Source: Terriglobia bacterium
GTDB lineage: Bacteria; Acidobacteriota; Terriglobia; Terriglobales; Acidobacteriaceae
DNA: 64,000 nucleotides
Direction: 5' to 3'
Assembly: GCA_020073465.1 (NCBI GenBank)
Contig: JAIQFC010000005.1
Coordinates: 186,001 to 250,000, forward strand
Position numbers and translations under genes: made by a program. The notes beneath the pieces are model-generated. The model did no database searches and was not told the DNA's origin. It worked only from the letters and a program-made list of their open reading frames with translations. Below, piece after piece: positions 1 through 7,543 of the stretch; position 1 is the first letter of the stretch, and each line of letters opens with the position of its first letter.

Positions 1-2
1 CA

Positions 3-296
3 ATCCCCGGAATCAAGCTAGTGGAAATGACGCACAACCGCGTTAACACCATCTGCTGCGGTGGTGGTGGGGGAGGCATGTGGCTCGACACCTACTACAA
101 GGCGAAAGGCTACGAGCGGCTTTCCGAAAGGCGAGTCAAGGAAGCTGTAGCGACAGGTGCCGACGTACTGGCGGTGGCCTGCCCATACGAGATTTCGCGA
201 TTTGAGGACGCAGTCAAAGTGCTCGGTTACGACAAGAGGATGATCGTGCGCGACATAACGGAGTTGCTGGTGGAGAGCATGGAGGGTGAGATATGA
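3..296 (+). CDS. CCG-domain Fe-S oxidoreductase, C-terminal fragment
   Basis: This is the last ~97 residues of a protein whose start lies before the window; the frame is already open at base 3. It carries the signature CCG motif of heterodisulfide-reductase (HdrB/HdrD/GlpC)-type Fe-S proteins, here ICCGGGGGGMW, preceded by the usual 'GIKLVEM' run and followed by R(V/I)xEAxxTGADxLAVACPYE, the standard end of a CCG domain. The family binds an unusual cubane cluster through such cysteines and passes electrons to or from disulfide, quinone or flavin partners. Its stop overlaps the etfB start by 4 bp (ATGA), so it belongs to the hydrogenase/ETF operon. Because the operon lacks a separate HdrB, this protein and the gene at 2070 are the candidates for that role. 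Without the N-terminus I cannot say whether it is HdrB, HdrD or GlpC-like. Confidence 0.85.
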   Translation: MPGIKLVEMTHNRVNTICCGGGGGGMWLDTYYKAKGYERLSERRVKEAVATGADVLAVACPYEISRFEDAVKVLGYDKRMIVRDITELLVESMEGEI

Positions 297-1069
297 AGAT
301 CGTTGTTCTGCTCAAGATGGTGCCTGATGTGGTGGAGGAGCTTGAGATCGCCCCCGATGGCAAGTCGCTGGACACCACGTATCTGCGGATGATTCTGAAC
401 GATAGCGACAACCATGCGCTGGAGGAGGCGCTGCTGTTGAAAGAGCGTCATGGCGGAAAGGTTTGCTTGCTGGCTCCGGATGCGCCTGAGGTTGACGACG
501 CACTCTTTGCCGCTCTCGCCAAGGGCGCCGACCGAGCCGTCAAGATCGCTGGCATTGACGCAGCCGAGGGCACACGCGCGGTGGTTGCTCGCATTGTTCA
601 GGCACTGTCCACGGCTGACTTGTTGCCTGCTGATCTCATCCTGACCGGCGCGCAGGCCATCGATGATCTCGACGGTCTGGTCGCGCCTCTGTTGGCACAG
701 ACGCTGCGATGGTCACACCTGTCGGTTGTGAACCAGGTAAGGTTCGATGCCTCGACCGGCGTCACAACCGTGACTAAGGAGTTCCCCGGCGGCCTGCGCG
801 CTGAGTTCGAGATAAAACTGCCCGCCGTCCTGGGCATTCAGTCGGCAGAAAAACCACCGCGCTATGTGCCGGTAGCAAAAGTGCGCGCCGCGATGAAATC
901 CCTGCAAATTGACTCGACAACGGTCCCCATTGCGGCCGGAATGCCGGCGCTGGAGATCCAGAGCATGGCCAAACCGAGTGCGGCGGGACACGCCGAAATG
1001 CTGGAAGGGCTACCGGAAGCGGTTGCAGGCAAGCTCTGCGATGTTCTTGCCGCCCACGGGTTGCTGTAA
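293..1069 (+). CDS. etfB: Electron transfer flavoprotein beta subunit
   Basis: This 258-residue protein has the length and layout of EtfB, the smaller half of the soluble FAD heterodimer that carries electrons from acyl-CoA and related dehydrogenases. The start MKIVVLLKMVPD, the NDSDNHALEEALLLKE segment of the nucleotide-binding fold, the alternating GADRAVKI/DLILTGAQAIDD strands and the late KEFPGGLRAEFEIKLPAVLGIQ stretch are typical. The start is fixed by a 4-bp ATGA overlap with the preceding CCG protein. etfA follows 12 bp downstream, and then a membrane Fe-S protein of the kind known to oxidise ETF. I cannot tell from sequence alone whether this ETF is of the electron-bifurcating type. 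Confidence 0.93.
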   Translation: MKIVVLLKMVPDVVEELEIAPDGKSLDTTYLRMILNDSDNHALEEALLLKERHGGKVCLLAPDAPEVDDALFAALAKGADRAVKIAGIDAAEGTRAVVARIVQALSTADLLPADLILTGAQAIDDLDGLVAPLLAQTLRWSHLSVVNQVRFDASTGVTTVTKEFPGGLRAEFEIKLPAVLGIQSAEKPPRYVPVAKVRAAMKSLQIDSTTVPIAAGMPALEIQSMAKPSAAGHAEMLEGLPEAVAGKLCDVLAAHGLL

Positions 1070-1081
1070 CGGAGGATGAAC

Positions 1082-2077
1082 ATGTCAGGAAATATCTGGG
1101 TTGTGGCTGCATTGTGTCGCGGTCGGCTGCTGGATGCAACGTACGAAGCCGTTGCTCTGGGTCGCGAACTGGCCGAGAACCTCGGAACAAAACTCGAAGT
1201 TTTGCTGCTAGGCCATGAACTGAAGGACGTGCTGGGCACGCTAGGCATCGCCGATGCCGTCCTCTGCGTCGAGCATGCTGCCCTGGCCGATCCTGTCCCC
1301 GAGGTCCATGCTCATGTTGTGGCTCGACTCGCGGGAACTCGTCACCCGCAGGCCATCCTGGTTCCGCAGACGAACGTGACCTGGGAACTGGGCAGCTTGG
1401 TGGCTGGTGAACTGGGAGTGCCTTACGTCAACTCCTGTACTGAACTACGGATGGTCGAGCAGACGCTCGAGGCGCACACCGTCCTCTATGGCGGCAAAGT
1501 CGAAGCTATCGTGCGTACCAAACATGCGCCCAGCATCTTCGGGCTCGTATCCGGCGTGCGTGCCGTGGAGAAAGGTTACGCGGATCACGCGCCTGCAACC
1601 GAGAGAATCACCGAGGTTGACGTCCAGCCCACATCCGTCCAGTTGAGACGCTACCTCGAGCCGGAGGCCGGGGATATCGACATCAGTAAAGAAGAGGTGT
1701 TGGTGGGTGTTGGGCGTGGCATCGAGACACGAGACAACTTGGAGGTGTCGAAGGAACTCGCTGATGTGCTTGGTGGGGCTATATGCGGATCTCGCCCGGT
1801 AATCGACCAGGGCTGGCTTCCGCTCTCGCGGCAAGTCGGCAAGTCAGGCGCAACCGTCAAGCCCAAGCTGTACATCGCGGCCGGGATCAGTGGTGCACCC
1901 GAGCACGTCGAGGGCATGAAAGGCAGCGGGCTGATTATCGCCATTAACAGCGACCCGCAGGCACCTATCTTCCAGGTGGCACATTACGGCATTGTCGCAA
2001 AGTTGCTGGACGTCCTGCCCGCCCTAACGGAGGCCATCCGGAGCCGTTCGCGCAGGGGAATGAAACAATATGCCTGA
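1082..2077 (+). CDS. etfA: Electron transfer flavoprotein alpha subunit
   Basis: EtfA of about 331 residues. The C-terminal FAD-binding domain is complete: SRPVIDQGWLP, then RQVGKSG (GQTG in classical ETF), then KPKLYIAAGISGAPEH, then a GLIIAINSDPQAPIFQVAHYG-type stretch near the end. It forms the FAD-bearing heterodimer with EtfB. No extra N-terminal ferredoxin domain is present, unlike some EtfA of anaerobes. I place the start at 1082 because GGAGG at 1071-1075 is correctly spaced for that ATG; an in-frame ATG at 1076 directly abuts the ribosome binding site and is less likely. The end overlaps the next gene by 8 bp, implying translational coupling to its presumed electron acceptor. Confidence 0.93.
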   Translation: MSGNIWVVAALCRGRLLDATYEAVALGRELAENLGTKLEVLLLGHELKDVLGTLGIADAVLCVEHAALADPVPEVHAHVVARLAGTRHPQAILVPQTNVTWELGSLVAGELGVPYVNSCTELRMVEQTLEAHTVLYGGKVEAIVRTKHAPSIFGLVSGVRAVEKGYADHAPATERITEVDVQPTSVQLRRYLEPEAGDIDISKEEVLVGVGRGIETRDNLEVSKELADVLGGAICGSRPVIDQGWLPLSRQVGKSGATVKPKLYIAAGISGAPEHVEGMKGSGLIIAINSDPQAPIFQVAHYGIVAKLLDVLPALTEAIRSRSRRGMKQYA

Positions 2078-4031
2078 CCCAACTACATTCGCCTATTTTG
2101 GGCTACCCGGCTATCAGGCTTTATGGCTTTTGACACTGCTCTCGTTCGCAGTGTTCGGCGGCCGGGTACTCCAGCATGTCCGCATTCTGGCACGGGCCCG
2201 TCCGGATCCTCGATGGGATCACCTGGGTCAGCGCTCCTTGAGAGTGGTCACGGAGGTGTTGTTTCAGCGCCGCCTGCTGGATGAGCCTTTAATCGGTATC
2301 GCTCACCTCCTCATCTTCTGGTCGTTTGTTCTCTTCGCCGCCACTTTCTTTTGGGGCTTGCTCCGCGGGCTGATCCCCACACTCCCCATTTCTTACCCGG
2401 ACGACGTTGGCTCGATCGCCCTTGCAATGGAGCTTTTTGCGGTGCTGGGATTGGCTGCGCTGGGTATCGCTGCCGTGCGGCGGTATGTGTTCACGCCGGT
2501 GGCACTCGAGCGATCGCGCGACGCAACCACGATCCTGATCCTGATTGCGGTGGTGTTGGTCTCGTTCCTGGCACTCTCAGGCTTTCGCGTGCTCACGCAC
2601 CCGTCCGAGCAAGCTTGGCGGCCTGTCGGAGGACTGCTGTCGAACGGCTTGCTAGCTGCCGGTGCAACGCGCGAGGTTGGGCCGAAATGGTATCTGGGCA
2701 TGTGGTGGCTTCATATGGCCACGGTACTCGGCTTTCTGGCGTACCTGCCGTTCTCCAAGCACCTGCACCTGCTCGCCTCGCCGTTTGCCGTCTTCTTTTC
2801 TTCGCTTGATGCCCGTCGGCTGCCACAACACTCCGAGGGTGCGGCGCGCCTGCCTGAATTCACTTGGCGCGAACTCTTCAGTGGGTTGGCGTGCGCCGAG
2901 TGCGGGCGATGCGATCGCGCATGCCCGTCCTTCCAGAGCGGTCTTGCCCTTGATCCCAAGGAACTGATCCGCAAGGTGAAGGAGGCGGTCATCGCCAGCG
3001 AGCGCTCGGCTGTTGCCGACGGCTATGCGCTCCTCGGCGAGGTGAGTTCCGATCAAGTCTGGGCTTGCACGACTTGCGCTGCCTGCATGGAGCGCTGTCC
3101 CGTCTTCAACGAGCACGTTCCGCTGCTCGTCGAGATGCGCCGGGCCCTGGTGCTGAACGGCGAGTGCCCTTCGCGATTGCAGCAAGTGCTGCTCAGCCTG
3201 GAACGTTACGGCAACTCTTTCGGGCAGGCGCCAAGAGCGCGTCCGAAGTGGTGCAGCAGCCTGAACGGTTGGCTCAAGGATGCTCGTAGAGAACCAGTCG
3301 ACTACCTGTGGTTCACCGGCGACTATGCCTCTTATGATCCACGAGTCCAGCCGGCTACGCGTGCCCTGGCGCGGATCTTCCAACGGGCCGGCCTCAACGT
3401 CGGACTGCTGCATGAGGCGGAACACAACGCCGGCAACGACGTCCGCCGTGTAGGCGAGGAGGGCTTGTTTGAATTGCTGGTTGAGAAGAACCTGGCGGCA
3501 TTCCACAGTGCGCGATTCAAGAGGGTTCTGACCGCCGACCCTCACAGCTACCATGCCCTCAAGCACGAATACCCGCCTCTGAACGGTAGCGCGACTGTCT
3601 TGCACCACACCGAGGTGATCGACGGATTGCTGCAGTCAGGACAGCTTGCGGTACACCACGAACTGCTGCGCCGTGTCACGTATCACGACCCCTGCTACCT
3701 CGGCCGATACAACGGAGTCTATGCGGCGCCGCGCGATGTGCTGCACAGAATCGGGGCGGAGCTGGTTGAAATGCCGCGGAACCGCCGCAACGCGTACTGC
3801 TGCGGGGCGGGAGGCGGCCGAATCTGGATGGAGGACACGCCAGTACATAAGGAGCGGCCAGCGGAGGCACGCGTCCGCGAAGCCGCGCAACTGCCCGGTG
3901 TGGAAATGATCGTGGTCAGTTGCCCCAAGGACTTGGTGATGTTCCAGGATGCGCTCAAGACGACAGGCCTGGAGCATCACCTCACTGTGTGTGAGATTGC
4001 GGAACTAGTGGAAGGTGCGGTTACGCCCTGA
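2070..4031 (+). CDS. Membrane Fe-S oxidoreductase, ETF:menaquinone oxidoreductase-like (DUF224/HdrD-like)
   Basis: This 653-residue fusion has an N-terminal NarI-like membrane part with five hydrophobic helices (about residues 8-35, 75-100, 112-135, 150-175, 212-240). Histidines in helices 2 (IAHLLIFW) and 5 (WWLHMAT...KHLHLL) are suited to haem b. Two [4Fe-4S] motifs follow (CAECGRCDRACP near 274, CTTCAACMERCP near 332), then two CCG-type halves. The second half is intact (HDPCYLGR, then YCCGAGGG near 576). The first is degenerate: around residues 447-470 the expected cysteines are replaced (EAEHNAGNDVRRVGEEGLF). Proteins of this build next to etfBA are known as ETF:(methyl)menaquinone oxidoreductases in syntrophic fatty-acid degraders, and that role is inferred here. 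The alternative is an HdrDE-like partner for the HdrA encoded next. Confidence 0.85.
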   Translation: MPDPTTFAYFGLPGYQALWLLTLLSFAVFGGRVLQHVRILARARPDPRWDHLGQRSLRVVTEVLFQRRLLDEPLIGIAHLLIFWSFVLFAATFFWGLLRGLIPTLPISYPDDVGSIALAMELFAVLGLAALGIAAVRRYVFTPVALERSRDATTILILIAVVLVSFLALSGFRVLTHPSEQAWRPVGGLLSNGLLAAGATREVGPKWYLGMWWLHMATVLGFLAYLPFSKHLHLLASPFAVFFSSLDARRLPQHSEGAARLPEFTWRELFSGLACAECGRCDRACPSFQSGLALDPKELIRKVKEAVIASERSAVADGYALLGEVSSDQVWACTTCAACMERCPVFNEHVPLLVEMRRALVLNGECPSRLQQVLLSLERYGNSFGQAPRARPKWCSSLNGWLKDARREPVDYLWFTGDYASYDPRVQPATRALARIFQRAGLNVGLLHEAEHNAGNDVRRVGEEGLFELLVEKNLAAFHSARFKRVLTADPHSYHALKHEYPPLNGSATVLHHTEVIDGLLQSGQLAVHHELLRRVTYHDPCYLGRYNGVYAAPRDVLHRIGAELVEMPRNRRNAYCCGAGGGRIWMEDTPVHKERPAEARVREAAQLPGVEMIVVSCPKDLVMFQDALKTTGLEHHLTVCEIAELVEGAVTP

Positions 4032-4048
4032 TCGGGAGTCGTACACGT

Positions 4049-6046
4049 ATGGACCCGGCAAACACCAATAAGGCAAGCACGGGCGGCACGGGTGTTTACG
4101 TCTGTCACTGCGGGACAAACATCGCGGGGATCGTGGATGTGCACGTTGTGGTCGAATACGCCGCGACGCTGCCAAGCGTAGCCATCGCCCGCGACTACAA
4201 ATATCTGTGCTCTACGCCGGGTCAGGAACTGATCAAACAGGACATCCATGAGCACGGCATAGACCGTGTTGTGGTTGCAGCTTGCTCACCATGCCTGCAC
4301 GAGAAAACTTTCCGCAAGGCGATCGCCGATGCCGGGCTCAACCCTTATTTCGTTCAGATCGTCAACCTGCGAGAGCACGATTCCTGGGTGCACACTGACC
4401 ACACAGCGGCGACGCAAAAGGCTATGGACCTGATCCGAGCCGCCGTACGTCGTGTGCGCATTCACAAGCCGCTCAATCCTAAACGGGTCTCCGTTCATCC
4501 CGATGTGCTGGTGGTGGGTGGAGGCATCGCCGGGATCCACGCAGCGCTGACACTGGCCGACGCTGGCAAGCACGTGTATCTGGTGGAGCGCGACGCCACG
4601 ATCGGTGGCCACATGGCTATGTTTGATAAGACCTTCCCCACGCTGGATTGTGCGGCCTGCATCCTGACACCCAAGATGACCGCGGTGCAGGCGCACCCAA
4701 AGATCACGCTCTGGACCTTATCCGAGGTCACGCAGGTGGACGGCTATGTCGGCAACTACAAGGTAACGGTCAAACGTAAGCCCCGCTTTGTGCTCGAAGA
4801 TGCATGTGTGGGCTGCATGGAATGCATCGAGGCCTGCGTCTACAAGCAGGCCAAGGTGCCCGACGAGTTCAACATGTACCTGGGCAAGCGCAAGCCGATT
4901 TACATTCCCTTTCCCCAGGCCGTGCCCCAGGTTGTGGTGATCGATCCCGAGACTTGTATTGAGTTCAAGTCAGGAAAGTGCAAGAAGACTTGCGTGGAAG
5001 TGTGCGCCGACCGCAAGGCCATCGACTTTCACCAGCCAGAGAAGATCGAGACGATCGACGTCGGGACTATCATTCTGGCCACTGGTTTCTACACCTTCAA
5101 CGCCAAGCGCATCCCTTACTACGGCTACGGGACGTACCCCAACGTCTATACCGCCTTGGAAGTGGAGCGATTGGTCAACTCTGCCGGACCTACAGGCGGC
5201 GAAATCGTGCTGCGCGACGGCCGCCGGCCCAAGGCCGTTGGCATCGTTCACTGTGTCGGCAGTCGCGATGAGAACACCAACCGCTATTGCTCTCGCGTGT
5301 GCTGCATGTACTCGCTCAAACTTGCCCACCTTATTAAGGAGAGAAGCGAGGCCGAAGTCTTCAACTTCTACATAGATATGCGCACACCGGGCAAAGGCTT
5401 CGAGGAGTTCTACAACCGCGTGGCGGAAGAGGGCACGCACTTCATTCGCGGTCGCGTGGCCGACATTTATCCCGATCCCCAGGACCAGGGTCGTTTGTTA
5501 ATGTGCGCCGAAGACACGCTCATGGGCGTGATCTGCAAAGTCCCGGTCGACATGGTCATTCTTGCCACCGGGCTTGAGCCGCAACCGGACGCGCAAGAAA
5601 TCCGCCGCCGTTTCCACATCACATGCTCGATGGAAGGGTTTTTCCTGGAACGTCATCCCAAACTGGCGCCCGTCAGCACGTTTACCGATGGCGTCTTCCT
5701 GGCGGGATGCTGTCAGGGCCCTAAAGATATTCCGGACACCGTGGCACAAGCGGGCGCCGCTGCCGCAGAAGCGTTGGCGCTCATTGATGCAGGCTACGTT
5801 GAGCAGGAACCCTATACAGCCTCCGTTTTGGAGGAAGAGTGCTCAGGCTGTAAGACCTGCATTCCCATTTGTCCTTACCAGGCCATCACGCTCCTTGAGG
5901 ATAAGAAGAAGGCGAACATCAACGAGGTTCTCTGCAAGGGCTGTGGAACCTGCGTAGCCGCCTGTCCATCCGGATCGATTCAGCAGAACTTCTTCGAAGA
6001 TCAAGAGATCTTTGCAGAGATCGAAGGGCTATTGTCCTATGCCTGA
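4049..6046 (+). CDS. hdrA: HdrA-like flavin/iron-sulfur subunit (heterodisulfide reductase subunit A family)
   Basis: A full-length HdrA of 665 residues. The N-terminal domain (YVCHCGTNIAGIVD, then AACSPCLHEKTFR) precedes a thioredoxin-reductase-type FAD domain with VLVVGGGIAGIHAA near residue 156 and the HdrA-specific cysteine insertion (GGHMAMFDKTFPTLDCAACI). Cluster motifs CVGCMECIEAC and C..KKTCVEVC follow, with a C-terminal 2x[4Fe-4S] ferredoxin (CSGCKTCIPICPY near 596 and CKGCGTCVAACPSG). In methanogens HdrA carries the FAD that bifurcates electrons from MvhADG hydrogenase to ferredoxin and to HdrBC. Here MvhD, MvhG and MvhA follow directly but HdrB and HdrC do not. The start at 4049 has GGGAG at 4034-4038. 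The last 8 bp overlap mvhD. Confidence 0.93.
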   Translation: MDPANTNKASTGGTGVYVCHCGTNIAGIVDVHVVVEYAATLPSVAIARDYKYLCSTPGQELIKQDIHEHGIDRVVVAACSPCLHEKTFRKAIADAGLNPYFVQIVNLREHDSWVHTDHTAATQKAMDLIRAAVRRVRIHKPLNPKRVSVHPDVLVVGGGIAGIHAALTLADAGKHVYLVERDATIGGHMAMFDKTFPTLDCAACILTPKMTAVQAHPKITLWTLSEVTQVDGYVGNYKVTVKRKPRFVLEDACVGCMECIEACVYKQAKVPDEFNMYLGKRKPIYIPFPQAVPQVVVIDPETCIEFKSGKCKKTCVEVCADRKAIDFHQPEKIETIDVGTIILATGFYTFNAKRIPYYGYGTYPNVYTALEVERLVNSAGPTGGEIVLRDGRRPKAVGIVHCVGSRDENTNRYCSRVCCMYSLKLAHLIKERSEAEVFNFYIDMRTPGKGFEEFYNRVAEEGTHFIRGRVADIYPDPQDQGRLLMCAEDTLMGVICKVPVDMVILATGLEPQPDAQEIRRRFHITCSMEGFFLERHPKLAPVSTFTDGVFLAGCCQGPKDIPDTVAQAGAAAAEALALIDAGYVEQEPYTASVLEEECSGCKTCIPICPYQAITLLEDKKKANINEVLCKGCGTCVAACPSGSIQQNFFEDQEIFAEIEGLLSYA

Positions 6047-6536
6047 AGCAAAACCCAATTCGTCGGGAGCAGCGGCATCGGCGACGGAAGCGCCACGGTT
6101 CGAGCCCAGGATCATCGCTTTCTTCTGCAACTGGTGCACTTACCTCGCTGCAGATCTGGCCGGCACCTCGCGGATGAAGTACGCACCGAATGTACGAGTG
6201 ATTCGCATAATGTGCTCGGGTCGTGTCGACCCGCAATTTGTGTTAGATGCCTTCGCTCAGGGCGCAGACGGAGTACTCATTGGCGGCTGCCACCCCGGCG
6301 ATTGCCACTACCAGGAAGGAAACTACAAGACACTCCGGCGCTACCTCCTGTTGAAACGCCTGCTCCAGCAGATGGGAATCGAAGAGGAGCGCCTGCGACT
6401 GGAATGGATTTCTGCGTCCGAAGCGGACCGGCTGCGCAACGCAATGAATGACATGGTGGAGAAGGTGCGCGCGCTCGGCCCACTTCATCTGAGGTCGGCC
6501 GAGGAAGAAGTCTTCGCCGAGGAAGTGGTGGTCTGA
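6039..6536 (+). CDS. mvhD: MvhD-like [2Fe-2S] subunit linking hydrogenase to HdrA
   Basis: This 165-residue protein belongs to the MvhD/FlpD family, the small ferredoxin-like subunit that passes electrons between the hydrogenase and HdrA. Family marks are the IIAFFCNWCTYLAADLAG opening, RIMCSGRVDP, GADGVLIGGCHPGDCHY and the KRLLQQMGIEEERLRLEWIS segment. The conserved cysteines of these motifs are all present. The ATG at 6039 lies inside the end of hdrA (8-bp overlap), and the reading frame also opens upstream at 6012, but the overlap start gives the usual length. Its stop overlaps the next start (TGATG at 6534-6538). Position and sequence both support a complex HdrA-MvhD-MvhG-MvhA. Confidence 0.93.
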   Translation: MPEAKPNSSGAAASATEAPRFEPRIIAFFCNWCTYLAADLAGTSRMKYAPNVRVIRIMCSGRVDPQFVLDAFAQGADGVLIGGCHPGDCHYQEGNYKTLRRYLLLKRLLQQMGIEEERLRLEWISASEADRLRNAMNDMVEKVRALGPLHLRSAEEEVFAEEVVV

Positions 6537-7534
6537 TGGCAGAGAAACCGAAAGTCGCTTTCTACTGGTGCGCGTCCTGCGGCGGCTGCGAAGAAGCGGT
6601 CGTGGACTTAGCCGAGGCGATTCTTGATGTGATTGCCGCCGTGGAGATCGTCTTTTGGCCGGTGGCAATGGACTTCAAGCGCAAAGACCTTGAAGCCATG
6701 CCGGACGGTTCGATTTCCGCTACGTTCCTCAACGGCGCCATCCGCACCACCGAACAGGCAGAAATGGCTCACTTACTGCGAGGCAAATCGAAGCTCCTCG
6801 TGGCATTGGGATCGTGCTCGCACTTGGGTGGAATTCCCGGGTTGGCCAACTTGTTCGATCGCGAAAGCCTTTTCAAGGCTGTCTACCTGGAGTCGCCAAG
6901 CACAGTGAACTTTGAAGCGACGCTCCCGACCGCAAGGCACAAGGACGATGGCCACGAGGTGGAATTGCCCGGCTTTTACAACACTGTGCGTCCGCTAGAT
7001 CAGGTGGTCGACGTGGACTATTACATTCCCGGTTGCCCACCCACACCGAGGATTTTCCGCACCGCGCTGCAAACTCTCCTGGGCGGTGAGTTGCCACCTA
7101 AGGGCTCCGTGCTTGCTCCGGATCGCGCGCTTTGCGATGAGTGTCCGCGCAGAGACACCAAGCCGGAACATCTGTCTATCACTGAGTTCAAGCGTCCACA
7201 GCAGGTTCTCATCGACGAAGAAAAATGCTTGCTCGCCCAAGGGTTGCTGTGCATGGGCCCAGCCACGCGCGGGGGCTGCGAGGCGCTCTGTATCAACGGC
7301 AACATGCCGTGCACGGGATGCTGCGGTCCTACAAGCAGAGTCAGAGACCAAGGCGGGAAGATTCTGTCTTCTCTGGCTTCCCTGGTGGACAGTAAGGAAG
7401 ACGCTGAGATTGACCGCATCTTGGCCACAATTCCCGACCCGGTCGGAAGCTTCTACCGGTACAGTCTGCCTGGCTCGTTGTTGCGAAGAAAGAAGCTGGA
7501 TGGTGCGTCGGTGCAGGCCCCGACGCCCACGTGA
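6536..7534 (+). CDS. mvhG: [NiFe] hydrogenase small subunit, MvhG-like
   Basis: A 332-residue small subunit of an F420-non-reducing (group 3c-like) [NiFe] hydrogenase. The proximal-cluster cysteines appear as CASCGGCEE near residue 12, ALGSCSHLGG, and DYYIPGCPPTP. The C-terminal third holds further cysteine groups typical of MvhG (LCDECPRRD, KCLLAQGLLCMGPATRGGCEALC, MPCTGCCGP) for medial and distal clusters. It has no twin-arginine signal, so the enzyme should be cytoplasmic, in line with an Hdr-linked type rather than a membrane uptake type. The start codon shares bases with the stop of mvhD, and mvhA follows after 9 bp with a GAGGTGG ribosome site. Confidence 0.93.
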   Translation: MAEKPKVAFYWCASCGGCEEAVVDLAEAILDVIAAVEIVFWPVAMDFKRKDLEAMPDGSISATFLNGAIRTTEQAEMAHLLRGKSKLLVALGSCSHLGGIPGLANLFDRESLFKAVYLESPSTVNFEATLPTARHKDDGHEVELPGFYNTVRPLDQVVDVDYYIPGCPPTPRIFRTALQTLLGGELPPKGSVLAPDRALCDECPRRDTKPEHLSITEFKRPQQVLIDEEKCLLAQGLLCMGPATRGGCEALCINGNMPCTGCCGPTSRVRDQGGKILSSLASLVDSKEDAEIDRILATIPDPVGSFYRYSLPGSLLRRKKLDGASVQAPTPT

Positions 7535-7543
7535 GGTGGCCTT

